Origin: Phenylobacterium sp. CCH9-H3
GTDB lineage: Bacteria; Pseudomonadota; Alphaproteobacteria; Caulobacterales; Caulobacteraceae
NCBI RefSeq assembly: GCF_001557235.1
Contig: NZ_LSJI01000046.1
Span: 1-45,361 of the forward strand
Length of the DNA: 45,361 nt
Direction: 5' to 3'
This document shows, in pieces, positions 18,022 to 24,462 of the stretch (positions are counted from its first letter, which is position 1; each line of letters opens with the position of its first letter). The notes beneath the pieces were generated by a model that was not told the origin of the DNA, searched no databases, and saw only the letters and a list, made by a program, of their open reading frames with translations. A program made the position numbers and the translations under genes.

Positions 18022-18570
18022 CTAGAAGACCTCGACGCCCCGCTGCAGAGACAGCACGCCGGTGCGCGAAACCTCCACCAGACCCAGGCCCTTCATCAGG
18101 TCCACGTACTTGTCGATCTTGGACGAGGCGCCCGTCAGTTCGAACACGAAGCTCTCGTGGGTGGTGTCCACCACCTTGGCCCGGAAGATGTCGGAGACGC
18201 GCAGCGCCTCGACCCGCTCGGCGCCCGTCCCCCGCACCTTCACCAGGGCCAGCTCGCGCTCGATGCCGTTGGGGTCCTTGGTCACGTCCTGTACGTGCCG
18301 GGTCGAGACCATCTTCTGCAGCTGGGCCTCGATCTGCGCCAGCACCTGGGGCGTGCCGCGGGTGACGATGGTGATGCGGCTGGTGTGGGCGTTGGCGTCG
18401 GTCTCGGCCACCGTCAGGCTGTCGATGTTGTACCCGCGCGCCGCGAACAGCCCGACCACCCGGTGCAGGACGCCCGGCTCGTTGTCCACCAGCACCGCGA
18501 ACGTGGCGCGGCTCTCCTCCTGGTCCGTATGGGCGAGGTCGTAGACGGAGGCAGGCTGGGTGTCGGTCAT
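18022..18570 (-). CDS. ilvH: Acetolactate synthase small (regulatory) subunit
   Basis: This is a 182-aa subunit that stimulates the catalytic subunit and gives valine feedback. The N-terminal ACT domain reads FAVLVDNEPGVLHRVVGLFA with RGYNIDSLTVAETD. The C-terminal ALS domain carries RELALVKVRG, then FRAKVVD and FELTGASSKIDKY. The ATG at 18570 gives the family-like N-terminus MTDTQPASVYDL. In most relatives it directly follows ilvB; here ilvB is about 5.9 kb upstream on the same strand. A separate promoter is therefore needed, and I cannot place it with confidence. Confidence 0.96.
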   Translation of the reverse strand: MTDTQPASVYDLAHTDQEESRATFAVLVDNEPGVLHRVVGLFAARGYNIDSLTVAETDANAHTSRITIVTRGTPQVLAQIEAQLQKMVSTRHVQDVTKDPNGIERELALVKVRGTGAERVEALRVSDIFRAKVVDTTHESFVFELTGASSKIDKYVDLMKGLGLVEVSRTGVLSLQRGVEVF

Positions 18571-18658
18571 CGCGCGGTTCCTGAACGGTCGGGCAGGAGG
18601 TGTCACAGGACGGGGCGCGTCGCAATGGGAGAGGGGGCCGGCCTTCGCTCCCGATGTT

Positions 18659-18737
18659 CGTCATCCCGGGCGCGGCGCAGCGCGAAGACCCGGGACCCAG
18701 CAGACGGGACCTTGAAGCTGCGCCACGACGGATGACG
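18659..18737. repeat. Palindromic intergenic repeat element
   Basis: The ends CGTCATCC (18659-18666) and GGATGACG (18730-18737) are perfect inverted repeats. Inside are two CCCGGG motifs (18665-18670 and 18689-18694). The form resembles the short CGTCATCCCGGG-type dispersed elements that I associate with Caulobacterales intergenic DNA. Only one copy is in the window. Confidence 0.5.
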
Positions 18738-18767
18738 CAGGCAGCGTCGGCGGCCTAGCTTTTGCCG

Positions 18768-18906
18768 ATGGTCGGGCGTGACGCCTTCATCGCCGTCTAC
18801 ACCCTGCCGACCCGCCGGAATGCTCTACACTGACATCACGAGCGCCCTTGTCGCGCGTCCGCGGATCGGTCTCCGCAATGGGTGGAAAGCTGAAGTTCGC
18901 TACGGG
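18768..18906 (+). pseudogene. GIY-YIG nuclease remnant
   Basis: From the ATG at 18768 the frame reads FIAVYTLPTRRN, then needs a shift at about 18821 to continue LYTDITSALVAR and later EVRYG. GIY-YIG endonucleases of the small UPF0213-like type read roughly F-V-A-V-Y-I-x(5)-N-G-x-L-Y-x-G-V-T-S-x-L-x-x-R, so this is the N-terminal third of such a gene with a frameshift and no continuation. It has no intact domain and is presumably inactive. Confidence 0.6.
18872..18883. repeat. 12-bp direct repeat, left copy
   Basis: TCCGCAATGGGT is identical to 19231-19242. The pair flanks the small gene at 18900-19202. Confidence 0.6.
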
Positions 18907-19202
18907 CGGACAGGTAGGCGCCAGGCAGCCACCAGGGCAGCCGCCTTTCGAGCTACATCCATTCGATGTTCGTCGCTCGTCTCGAACTCGATCCGCTCGC
19001 GCTCAATCTTGGCGAGATACTCGACGACCCGAGCGTCCGGTGAACCGGTTCGCACGAGTTCCCAAAAGCCTGGCAGATAGGCTCGATACTCATCGTCGGG
19101 CCCGTCGGCTTCATAGACGCCGATCGGATCCCATTGCCGAAATAGCAGGCGGTCGAGGGCCTCGTAGGCTCCGGCTTCCTCGGCACTAAGTTTCGTTCCC
19201 AT
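18900..19202 (-). CDS. Small conserved hypothetical protein (WDPIGV family)
   Basis: This is a 100-aa soluble protein. The recognisable core is LLFRQWDPIGVYEADGPDDE followed by YRAYLPGFWEL. I associate this pattern with small uncharacterised proteins, some annotated as DUF1871-like or immunity-like, so function is open. I chose the ATG at 19202 (MGTKLSAEEAG); an upstream start at 19247 would extend into the direct repeat. Base composition looks less GC-rich than the neighbours, and 12-bp direct repeats flank it, which suggests it arrived by transfer. Confidence 0.7.
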   Translation of the reverse strand: MGTKLSAEEAGAYEALDRLLFRQWDPIGVYEADGPDDEYRAYLPGFWELVRTGSPDARVVEYLAKIERERIEFETSDEHRMDVARKAAALVAAWRLPVRP

Positions 19203-19230
19203 CACCGCACCGTGATACCTATTGCCAAGG

Positions 19231-19242
19231 TCCGCAATGGGT
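19231..19242. repeat. 12-bp direct repeat, right copy
   Basis: TCCGCAATGGGT is identical to 18872-18883, 359 bp away. Confidence 0.6.
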
Positions 19243-19293
19243 CGCAAGCCGACCTCCCTCCCGCTGTCCTAGAGCCGCATTGAACGCCCGCAC

Positions 19294-19327
19294 TTGACCG
19301 CACTCCGCGGATGTTCTACTTTTGTTC
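19294..19327 (+). promoter_or_regulatory. SOS promoter: -35/-10 with a perfect LexA box
   Basis: TTGACC (19294-19299) and TACTTT (19317-19322) lie 17 bp apart. GTTC-N7-GTTC, the alphaproteobacterial LexA box, lies at 19313-19327 and covers the -10. The predicted transcription start falls on or next to the ATG at 19329, so the mRNA may be leaderless. Confidence 0.7.
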
Positions 19328-19328
19328 C

Positions 19329-19922
19329 ATGGCCGACGCCGTTCCCAGCAATGTCCAGCTCGCCGAGCTGACCCAGGTGGCGTACCGCCTGGGCAAGGCG
19401 TTCGGCCAGGCGGCCGAGCAGGCTGAGACCCACGAGCGGCGGCTGGAATTTTTCAGCGCCTTCGACCGCGCCTTCTTCTCGGTTCGGGTGGGGATCGCCC
19501 TGCAGCTGCGCCTGCGCCGCGAGGCCGCAGTCCCGGCGGAGCGCGAGGCGGAACGCGAAGACGAGCGCGCCGAGCCGCTGGAGCGGGATCCCGCCGAAAC
19601 CGGCGAGCGCTACACCGAGCGCGACCGCGACCGCGATGTCGAGCGCGCCAGCTTTCCTGTCCTCCTGCGCACGCTGGAGGGCGTCGCCGACGCGGCGGCC
19701 CGGCTTCCGGGGCCGCCGCCCGCCGAGCTTCCGACCCTGCGCGAACTCCTCGCCCAGGTCGCGCCCACCCCAGAATTTGCCCGGGCCCGCGTCCGCCCGC
19801 AGACCGCGCTCCGCGCGCGCCTGACCGGCTCCGGCGCCAGCGTGGCGCTCGCCCCATCGCCCGCGCGGCGCACGCCGCACGATCCGCTGGCTCACCGGCG
19901 CGCGACCGGCCCGCCGGGGTGA
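19329..19922 (+). CDS. Putative SOS-regulated protein of unknown function
   Basis: This is a 197-aa soluble protein. Residues 1-60 are a predicted helical domain (MADAVPSNVQLAELTQVAYR; AFDRAFFSVRVGIALQLRLR). Next comes a very charged Glu/Arg stretch at about 60-105 (e.g. EREAEREDERAEPLE and TERDRDRDVERA). A basic, Pro/Arg-rich C-terminus follows. No enzymatic motif is visible. The ATG at 19329 follows the LexA box directly with no ribosome site. Regulation by DNA damage is inferred from the box; whether it acts in repair, mutagenesis or a division checkpoint cannot be read. Confidence 0.75.
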   Translation: MADAVPSNVQLAELTQVAYRLGKAFGQAAEQAETHERRLEFFSAFDRAFFSVRVGIALQLRLRREAAVPAEREAEREDERAEPLERDPAETGERYTERDRDRDVERASFPVLLRTLEGVADAAARLPGPPPAELPTLRELLAQVAPTPEFARARVRPQTALRARLTGSGASVALAPSPARRTPHDPLAHRRATGPPG

Positions 19923-19978
19923 TCGTGGTTCCGCGGCCACACCTGCCGCCAAGCTTGTTCCCGACCGCAACACGGCTT

Positions 19979-20006
19979 TTGACCGTCCGGGCGAACGTGC
20001 TACCTG
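19979..20006 (+). promoter_or_regulatory. Housekeeping-type promoter for the 31-aa ORF
   Basis: TTGACCG (19979-19985), a 13-nt gap and GCTACCTG (19999-20006) approximate the Caulobacter sigma-73 pattern TTGACGS / GCTANAWC, about 25 bp before the ATG at 20030. Confidence 0.5.
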
Positions 20007-20029
20007 CGCCGCCCTCAAGGACGAGAGCC

Positions 20030-20125
20030 ATGTCGAAGCACCAGCCCAATTACTCGCCCGCCACCACCCTCGGCCGCCAGGTCGAGCGGATGGGCGTGCG
20101 CGCGTGGGAGGATGCTTCGAACTAG
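20030..20125 (+). CDS. 31-aa small ORF
   Basis: It starts MSKHQPNYSPATTLG and ends WEDASN at TAG. AAGGA lies 8 nt before the ATG, a promoter-like sequence lies upstream, and a 12-bp perfect hairpin follows the stop by 26 bp. It is too short for family recognition, but this complete transcription-unit layout suggests a real small protein. No membrane segment is evident. Confidence 0.55.
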   Translation: MSKHQPNYSPATTLGRQVERMGVRAWEDASN

Positions 20126-20151
20126 GTCTCATCATCCTTGAGGCTGATCGA

Positions 20152-20187
20152 AAGAACCCCTCCCGGCCCGGCCGCGGAGGGGTTCTT
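20152..20187 (+). terminator. Strong hairpin terminator
   Basis: AAGAACCCCTCC (20152-20163) and GGAGGGGTTCTT (20176-20187) form a perfect 12-bp stem with a 12-nt loop, followed by CGTTT. It separates the 31-aa ORF from rtcB. Confidence 0.75.
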
Positions 20188-20253
20188 CGTTTCGGAAGGA
20201 CGTTTTGCCGCCGCGGGGGGCCGGGAGGACCGGACAACGAAAGGACAAGTCCG

Positions 20254-21471
20254 ATGAGCGGCTATGACGTGATCGAAGGCAAGAGCGTCCACATCAAGGC
20301 GTGGACCCGCGGCGTCCAGCTGGAGGACAGCGCGCGCGAGCAGCTGCGAAACGTCGCCAGCCTGCCGTTCATCCACCGGCACATCGCGGTGATGCCCGAC
20401 GTGCACTGGGGAATGGGCGCGACCGTGGGCTCGGTGATCCCGACCGTGGGGGCGATCATCCCGGCGGCCGTGGGCGTGGATATCGGCTGTGGGATGATGG
20501 CGGTGAAGACCTCCATCCGGGCCGAGCATCTGCCGGATGACCTCGCCGCCATCCGCAGCGCCATCGAGGCCGCCGTCCCGCACGGCCGGACCGACAACGG
20601 CGGGCGCAACGACGTCGGCGCCCACCAGGGCGATCCGCCGGCGCTGGCGCTGGAGAAGTGGGCCGCCCTGAAGGACGGCTACGACGCCATCGTCGAGCGT
20701 GACGCAAAGGCGGCGCACCCGCGGGGGCTCGGCCACCTGGGCACGCTCGGGACCGGCAACCACTTCATCGAGCTCTGCCTCGACGAAGCGGGGGACGTGT
20801 GGGTGATGCTGCACTCCGGCTCGCGGGGCGTGGGCAACCGGTTCGGGTCCTACTTCATCGAGAAGGCGAAGAAGGACATGGAGCGGTGGTTCATCCACCT
20901 GCCGGACAAGGACCTGGCCTACTTCCCGGAAGGGTCGGACGGCTTCGTGTCCTACATCCGCGCGGTGAGCTGGGCGCAGAAGTACGCCATGGCCAACCGC
21001 GAAGTGATGATGGGGCAGGTGCTGGACGTGCTCCGGGGCGTGTTCCCGGACCTGGCGACGGCCGAGGTGGCGGTGAACTGCCACCACAACTACGTCACCC
21101 AGGAGCGGCACTTCGGCAAGGACGTCTGGCTGACCCGGAAGGGTGCGGTGCGGGCGGGGCTCGGCGAACTGGGGATCATCCCGGGCTCGATGGGCGCCCG
21201 GTCGTTCATCGTGCGCGGCAAGGGCAACCCGGACAGCTTCTGCACGTGCTCGCACGGCGCCGGCCGGGCCATGAGCCGGGCCGAGGCCAAGCGGCGCTTC
21301 ACCCTGGACGACCACGTGGCCGCCACGGTGGGCGTCGAGTGCCGGAAGGACGCCGACGTGATCGACGAGACGCCGATGGCCTACAAGGACATCGACGCCG
21401 TGATGGCGGCGCAGGCCGACCTGGTCGAGATCGTCCACACCCTCCGGCAGGTGGTCTGCGTGAAGGGCTGA
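20254..21471 (+). CDS. rtcB: RNA-splicing ligase RtcB
   Basis: This is a 405-aa GTP/Mn-dependent ligase that joins 2',3'-cyclic phosphate or 3'-phosphate to 5'-OH RNA ends. Motifs: VGVDIGCGM (D76, C79 metal ligands), GTGNHFIEL (167-175), LHSGSRGVG (186-194), NCHHNY (275-280) and the guanylylation site SHGAGR with His334. Length fits the compact E. coli-type RtcB. I chose the ATG at 20254, preceded by AAGGACAAG. No rtcA, rtcR, archease or prfH lies next to it, and there is no sigma-54 site, so its regulation differs from the E. coli rtc operon. Confidence 0.96.
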   Translation: MSGYDVIEGKSVHIKAWTRGVQLEDSAREQLRNVASLPFIHRHIAVMPDVHWGMGATVGSVIPTVGAIIPAAVGVDIGCGMMAVKTSIRAEHLPDDLAAIRSAIEAAVPHGRTDNGGRNDVGAHQGDPPALALEKWAALKDGYDAIVERDAKAAHPRGLGHLGTLGTGNHFIELCLDEAGDVWVMLHSGSRGVGNRFGSYFIEKAKKDMERWFIHLPDKDLAYFPEGSDGFVSYIRAVSWAQKYAMANREVMMGQVLDVLRGVFPDLATAEVAVNCHHNYVTQERHFGKDVWLTRKGAVRAGLGELGIIPGSMGARSFIVRGKGNPDSFCTCSHGAGRAMSRAEAKRRFTLDDHVAATVGVECRKDADVIDETPMAYKDIDAVMAAQADLVEIVHTLRQVVCVKG

Positions 21472-21476
21472 CCCAA

Positions 21477-21505
21477 GGGGCCGCGCCACAACCTGGCGTG
21501 GCCCC
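21477..21505 (+). terminator. Hairpin downstream of rtcB
   Basis: GGGGCCGCGCCA and TGGCGTGGCCCC pair over 12 positions with one mismatch, 5 bp after the rtcB stop. There is no T tract. Confidence 0.4.
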
Positions 21506-21609
21506 GAGGCCACAGCCGCCCGGTGTTGCGCAGCCGGCATTAACCTTTGCCTTGCCGCGCGGCCGCGGGGCGTGAGAGACAGCCTTCCTTCTCGAACGAG
21601 AGCCTTCGA

Positions 21610-21708
21610 ATGACGACGCACAATCGCATGACGGAAAAGGATCGCCCGCGGGCGGACCTTTGCGTGCGCGTCGCCGCCGGGCCGGACGCGCCGATCACTC
21701 GACGCTGA
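21610..21708 (+). CDS. 32-aa ORF, doubtful
   Basis: It starts MTTHNRMTEKDRPRADL and ends APITRR at TGA. It lies in the 283-bp gap between rtcB and the next gene. No clear ribosome site is visible. A TTAACC motif lies 70 bp upstream at 21540-21545. It may be chance. Confidence 0.25.
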   Translation: MTTHNRMTEKDRPRADLCVRVAAGPDAPITRR

Positions 21709-21754
21709 CCGCGCTGTGCTCCCTGGGATCACGGCGCATCCCTCGGAGCCTAAG

Positions 21755-22774
21755 ATGTTCAAGCTGTTTTCGGGCGTTGCGCCGGTTCCGGAGCGGACCG
21801 AACCCACGGCCCTCCTGAAGCTGGTGGCGGGCGAGTTCGCACCCGCCGTGGCCGGCCTGTGGCCGGATCCGCACACCGATTTCCTCACCGCCGCCACGTC
21901 CCGCCGCCATCTCGTCTGCCTGACGCTGGCGATGGACCGCGACCTGGGCGCCCTGGCGGGCGTGATCCTGCGCGGCCGGCTGCGCGAGGCGATCCGCCTG
22001 GCGCTCGGGCGCTCGCCCCCCGGTCTGGAGCGGGCGCTTGGGCGGCTGGGCGAGACCGCTTGGAGCGGACCGGCCTATAGCCGGCTCCTGGATCTGCTGG
22101 CCGACCCGGCGGCGGCCAAGCTGCTGCGCCATGCCGAAGCCATCGACGGCGCGGCGGTCGGCCGGCTGACGCGGCTGCCCGAGCCGATGGGCCGGGCGCT
22201 GCAGCTCGCCCTGGTGCTGACCGACGACGCCGCCCAGGCCCTGGGCGAGGCGGCGGGCGCCATCGCGTGCCGGTCCAGTCCGGCCGTGGCGCGGGCGGCC
22301 GCCGCGCGGTGGGCCGGGGCCGAGAGCGAAGCGGCGCTGTTCGACGCGGTGCGGGAAGACCTCTATCCCGAGCCGCCGGCGCCGCCGTTCGCCGGCACGG
22401 CGACGCTGAAGCCGCTGGCCACCAAGGCCGCCCTGCGCGCCGCCGCGCGCCGCTATGCCAACTGCCTGGCGACCCGGGTGACCCACGCCGTGGGCGGGTT
22501 CTCGGCCTACTACGAGTGGACGCGCGGGACCGGCGCGATCGTCGAGATCAGCCGCGACGCCATCTTCGGATGGCGGCTGGAGGAGGCGAAGGGGCCGAAC
22601 AACGAGGTGCTGGATCCCGAGGCGCGCCGGGCCCTCGCCGCCGAGCTCGCCGCCCTGGGCGTGCACGTCGGCCGCAGCGGCTGGCAGCTGGAACGCGCGC
22701 TCAGCCGCGACGTCGGGCGGGACTGGCGGCTGCCGTCGGTGGCCGAGGACCTGGTCGAGGTCTTCGGGGCCTGA
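21755..22774 (+). CDS. Conserved hypothetical protein, predicted helical
   Basis: This is a 339-aa protein I do not recognise. The first 210 residues look all-helical and Ala/Leu/Arg-rich. The last 110 hold a more conserved-looking core: ARRYANCLATRVTHAVGG, then AYYEWTRGTGAIVEISRD and WRLEEAKGPNNEVLD. The Cys followed by a W-x-L-x-E-x-K-G-x-N-N pattern loosely recalls PcfJ-like proteins, but that is weak. I chose the ATG at 21755, which follows GGAGCCTAAG. It lies downstream of rtcB after a hairpin, so co-expression is not assured. Confidence 0.75.
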   Translation: MFKLFSGVAPVPERTEPTALLKLVAGEFAPAVAGLWPDPHTDFLTAATSRRHLVCLTLAMDRDLGALAGVILRGRLREAIRLALGRSPPGLERALGRLGETAWSGPAYSRLLDLLADPAAAKLLRHAEAIDGAAVGRLTRLPEPMGRALQLALVLTDDAAQALGEAAGAIACRSSPAVARAAAARWAGAESEAALFDAVREDLYPEPPAPPFAGTATLKPLATKAALRAAARRYANCLATRVTHAVGGFSAYYEWTRGTGAIVEISRDAIFGWRLEEAKGPNNEVLDPEARRALAAELAALGVHVGRSGWQLERALSRDVGRDWRLPSVAEDLVEVFGA

Positions 22775-22810
22775 ACGGCCGCGCTTGCCTTGGGGACATC
22801 GGGCGCCAAC

Positions 22811-23134
22811 ATGGCCCCGATGTCCTCGCTTCGCCCGCCCCGCAACCTCGGCCGCCGCCTCGACTTCGAGGCCGGCGACGCCGTGCTGCACCACGAACTC
22901 CTGGAGGAACAGGCCCAGTCCCTGGGCCGCGCCGGCCGCAAGGTGGAGGCGGCGCTGGCCGCCCTGCGCGAGCACCCGGAGGGCGAGGGCCGTCTGCTCC
23001 TGGTCAAGGCCGCGGCCGACGCGGTCTGGGGCTTTTTCGTGCAGCGAGAGGTGATGGGGCTGCGCGACCGCGCCGCCGTGATCGCCGAGTATGGGATCCC
23101 GCGCGAAGTGCTGGCGCGCCTGGGCGCGCGCTGA
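22811..23134 (+). CDS. Small conserved hypothetical protein (possibly DUF6665)
   Basis: This is a 107-aa soluble helical protein: LGRRLDFEAGDAVLHHELLE, then LRDRAAVIAEYGIPREVLAR. I associate the pattern with an alphaproteobacterial family (DUF6665), with low certainty. Start codons ATG at 22811 and 22820 are both possible and neither has a strong ribosome site. The stop is 2 bp from the convergent deacylase stop. Confidence 0.7.
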   Translation: MAPMSSLRPPRNLGRRLDFEAGDAVLHHELLEEQAQSLGRAGRKVEAALAALREHPEGEGRLLLVKAAADAVWGFFVQREVMGLRDRAAVIAEYGIPREVLARLGAR

Positions 23135-23136
23135 GC

Positions 23137-23607
23137 TCAGCTGATCCGGGCCACCGCGGCGCCCAGCACCCGCACCAGGTCGGCCGGGGCGAGCCTGGCC
23201 TGCAATCCGCGCTGCCCCGCATTGACGAAGGCCTCGGGAAGCGCGGCCGCATCGGCGTCGATCACCGTCGGGACGGCGCGCTTCTGGCCGAAGGGGCTGA
23301 CCCCGCCCACCCGATAGCCGGTCATCCGCTCGGCGTCGGCCGGCTTCATCATCTCGGCGGACTTGGCGCCCAGGGCAGCCGCCAGCTTCTTCATGCTGAC
23401 CTCGCGGTCCGAGGCGAGCACCACGCAGGCGGGCTTGCCGTCGGCGCGCACCATCAAGGTCTTCAGCACCTCGCTGGGCGGCGCCCCCAGCGCCTCAGCG
23501 GCTTGCAGGCCGACGCGCTCGGCGTTCGGATCGTAGTCGTAGGTCGCCAGGCGATAGGCGACCCCAGCCGCATCGAGGGCCAGCGTGGCGGGCGTTGTTC
23601 GACTCAT
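23137..23607 (-). CDS. YbaK-type aminoacyl-tRNA deacylase
   Basis: This is a 156-aa trans-editing enzyme of the YbaK/ProX superfamily that clears mischarged tRNA, in the YbaK group Cys-tRNA(Pro). Seen: LKTLMVRADGKPACVVLASD, the catalytic-lysine segment VSMKKLAAALGAKSAEM, GGVSPFGQK, and the late motif FVNAGQRGLQ. Length fits free-standing YbaK. The exact substrate cannot be fixed by sequence reading. Confidence 0.92.
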   Translation of the reverse strand: MSRTTPATLALDAAGVAYRLATYDYDPNAERVGLQAAEALGAPPSEVLKTLMVRADGKPACVVLASDREVSMKKLAAALGAKSAEMMKPADAERMTGYRVGGVSPFGQKRAVPTVIDADAAALPEAFVNAGQRGLQARLAPADLVRVLGAAVARIS

Positions 23608-23661
23608 CGATGCTTTCGATACCCGGTGCGGGGACCACGCCGGAAGCCTGCGCCGTCGCCT

Positions 23662-24435
23662 TCAGCCCTTCCTGCCCATCAGGCAGAACATGGCGCCCTG
23701 CGGATCCATCCCCTGCAAGACCCAGTCGCCGCCGGGCACCTCCATGGGGCCGTTCAACACCTGGCCGCCGCCGGCCCGGACCCGCCCGGCCGCCGCGTCG
23801 ATATCGCCGACACGGACGTAGTACAGCCAGCACGTGGCCGGGACGTTGTCCGGCTTCTGCATCATGCCGCCCACCTGGCCGTCCTGGTTGCTGAACAGCT
23901 GGTAGGCGCCCATGGGGCCCAGGTCGTGGACCTCGTCCTTCGTCCAGCCGAACAGCGCCTGGTAGAAGGCGAAGGTGGCGTCGGTGGGGCCGCTGTACAG
24001 CTCATGCCAGCCGGTATGGCCCGGGGCGTCCTTCGGCGCTTCCGGCCGTCCGCCCGGCGGCGGCGTGGGCTTCATCACCGCCAGCACCGCGCCCGCGGGA
24101 TCGGCGATGATCGCGAAGCGGCCGACGCCGGGGATATCCTGCGGCTCGCGCATCACCGATCCGCCCAGGCTCCTGGCCTTCTCCGCGGCCGCGTCGGCGT
24201 CGTCCACCGCCACATAGGCCGTCCAGTTCGGCGGGATGCCCGCGGCCTTGTGGTCCTCGCCGAGGGCCATGACGCCTCCGACGCCATAGCCGTCGGCCTC
24301 CAGGACCCAGTACGGCATGTCGCCGCCCGGCATCTGCGAGGCGGTCCAGCCGACGACGTCGCCATAGAAGGCCCGGGCCCCCGCGACGTCGGGAGTCATG
24401 AGCTCGTACCAGATGAAACGGCCGTGGTCGGACAT
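23662..24435 (-). CDS. VOC-family protein, two glyoxalase-like domains
   Basis: This is a 257-aa protein with two repeats of the beta-alpha-beta-beta-beta module. Each module starts with W-Y/H-E-L (FIWYELMTPDVAGARAFYGD at residue 8; HTGWHELYSGPTDATFAFYQ at residue 138). The family includes glyoxalases, dioxygenases and antibiotic-binding proteins, and many members like this (27 kDa antigen type) have no known reaction. It lies 27 bp downstream of ilvB on the same strand, so it may be read with ilvB. Confidence 0.88.
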   Translation of the reverse strand: MSDHGRFIWYELMTPDVAGARAFYGDVVGWTASQMPGGDMPYWVLEADGYGVGGVMALGEDHKAAGIPPNWTAYVAVDDADAAAEKARSLGGSVMREPQDIPGVGRFAIIADPAGAVLAVMKPTPPPGGRPEAPKDAPGHTGWHELYSGPTDATFAFYQALFGWTKDEVHDLGPMGAYQLFSNQDGQVGGMMQKPDNVPATCWLYYVRVGDIDAAAGRVRAGGGQVLNGPMEVPGGDWVLQGMDPQGAMFCLMGRKG

Positions 24436-24462
24436 GGGCGCCTCCTGCTGAGGCTCCCGATC

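Noticed and set aside
19049..19062. GTTCGCACGAGTTC as a second LexA box
   Set aside because: The gap between the GTTC halves is 6 nt, not 7, and it lies inside a coding region.
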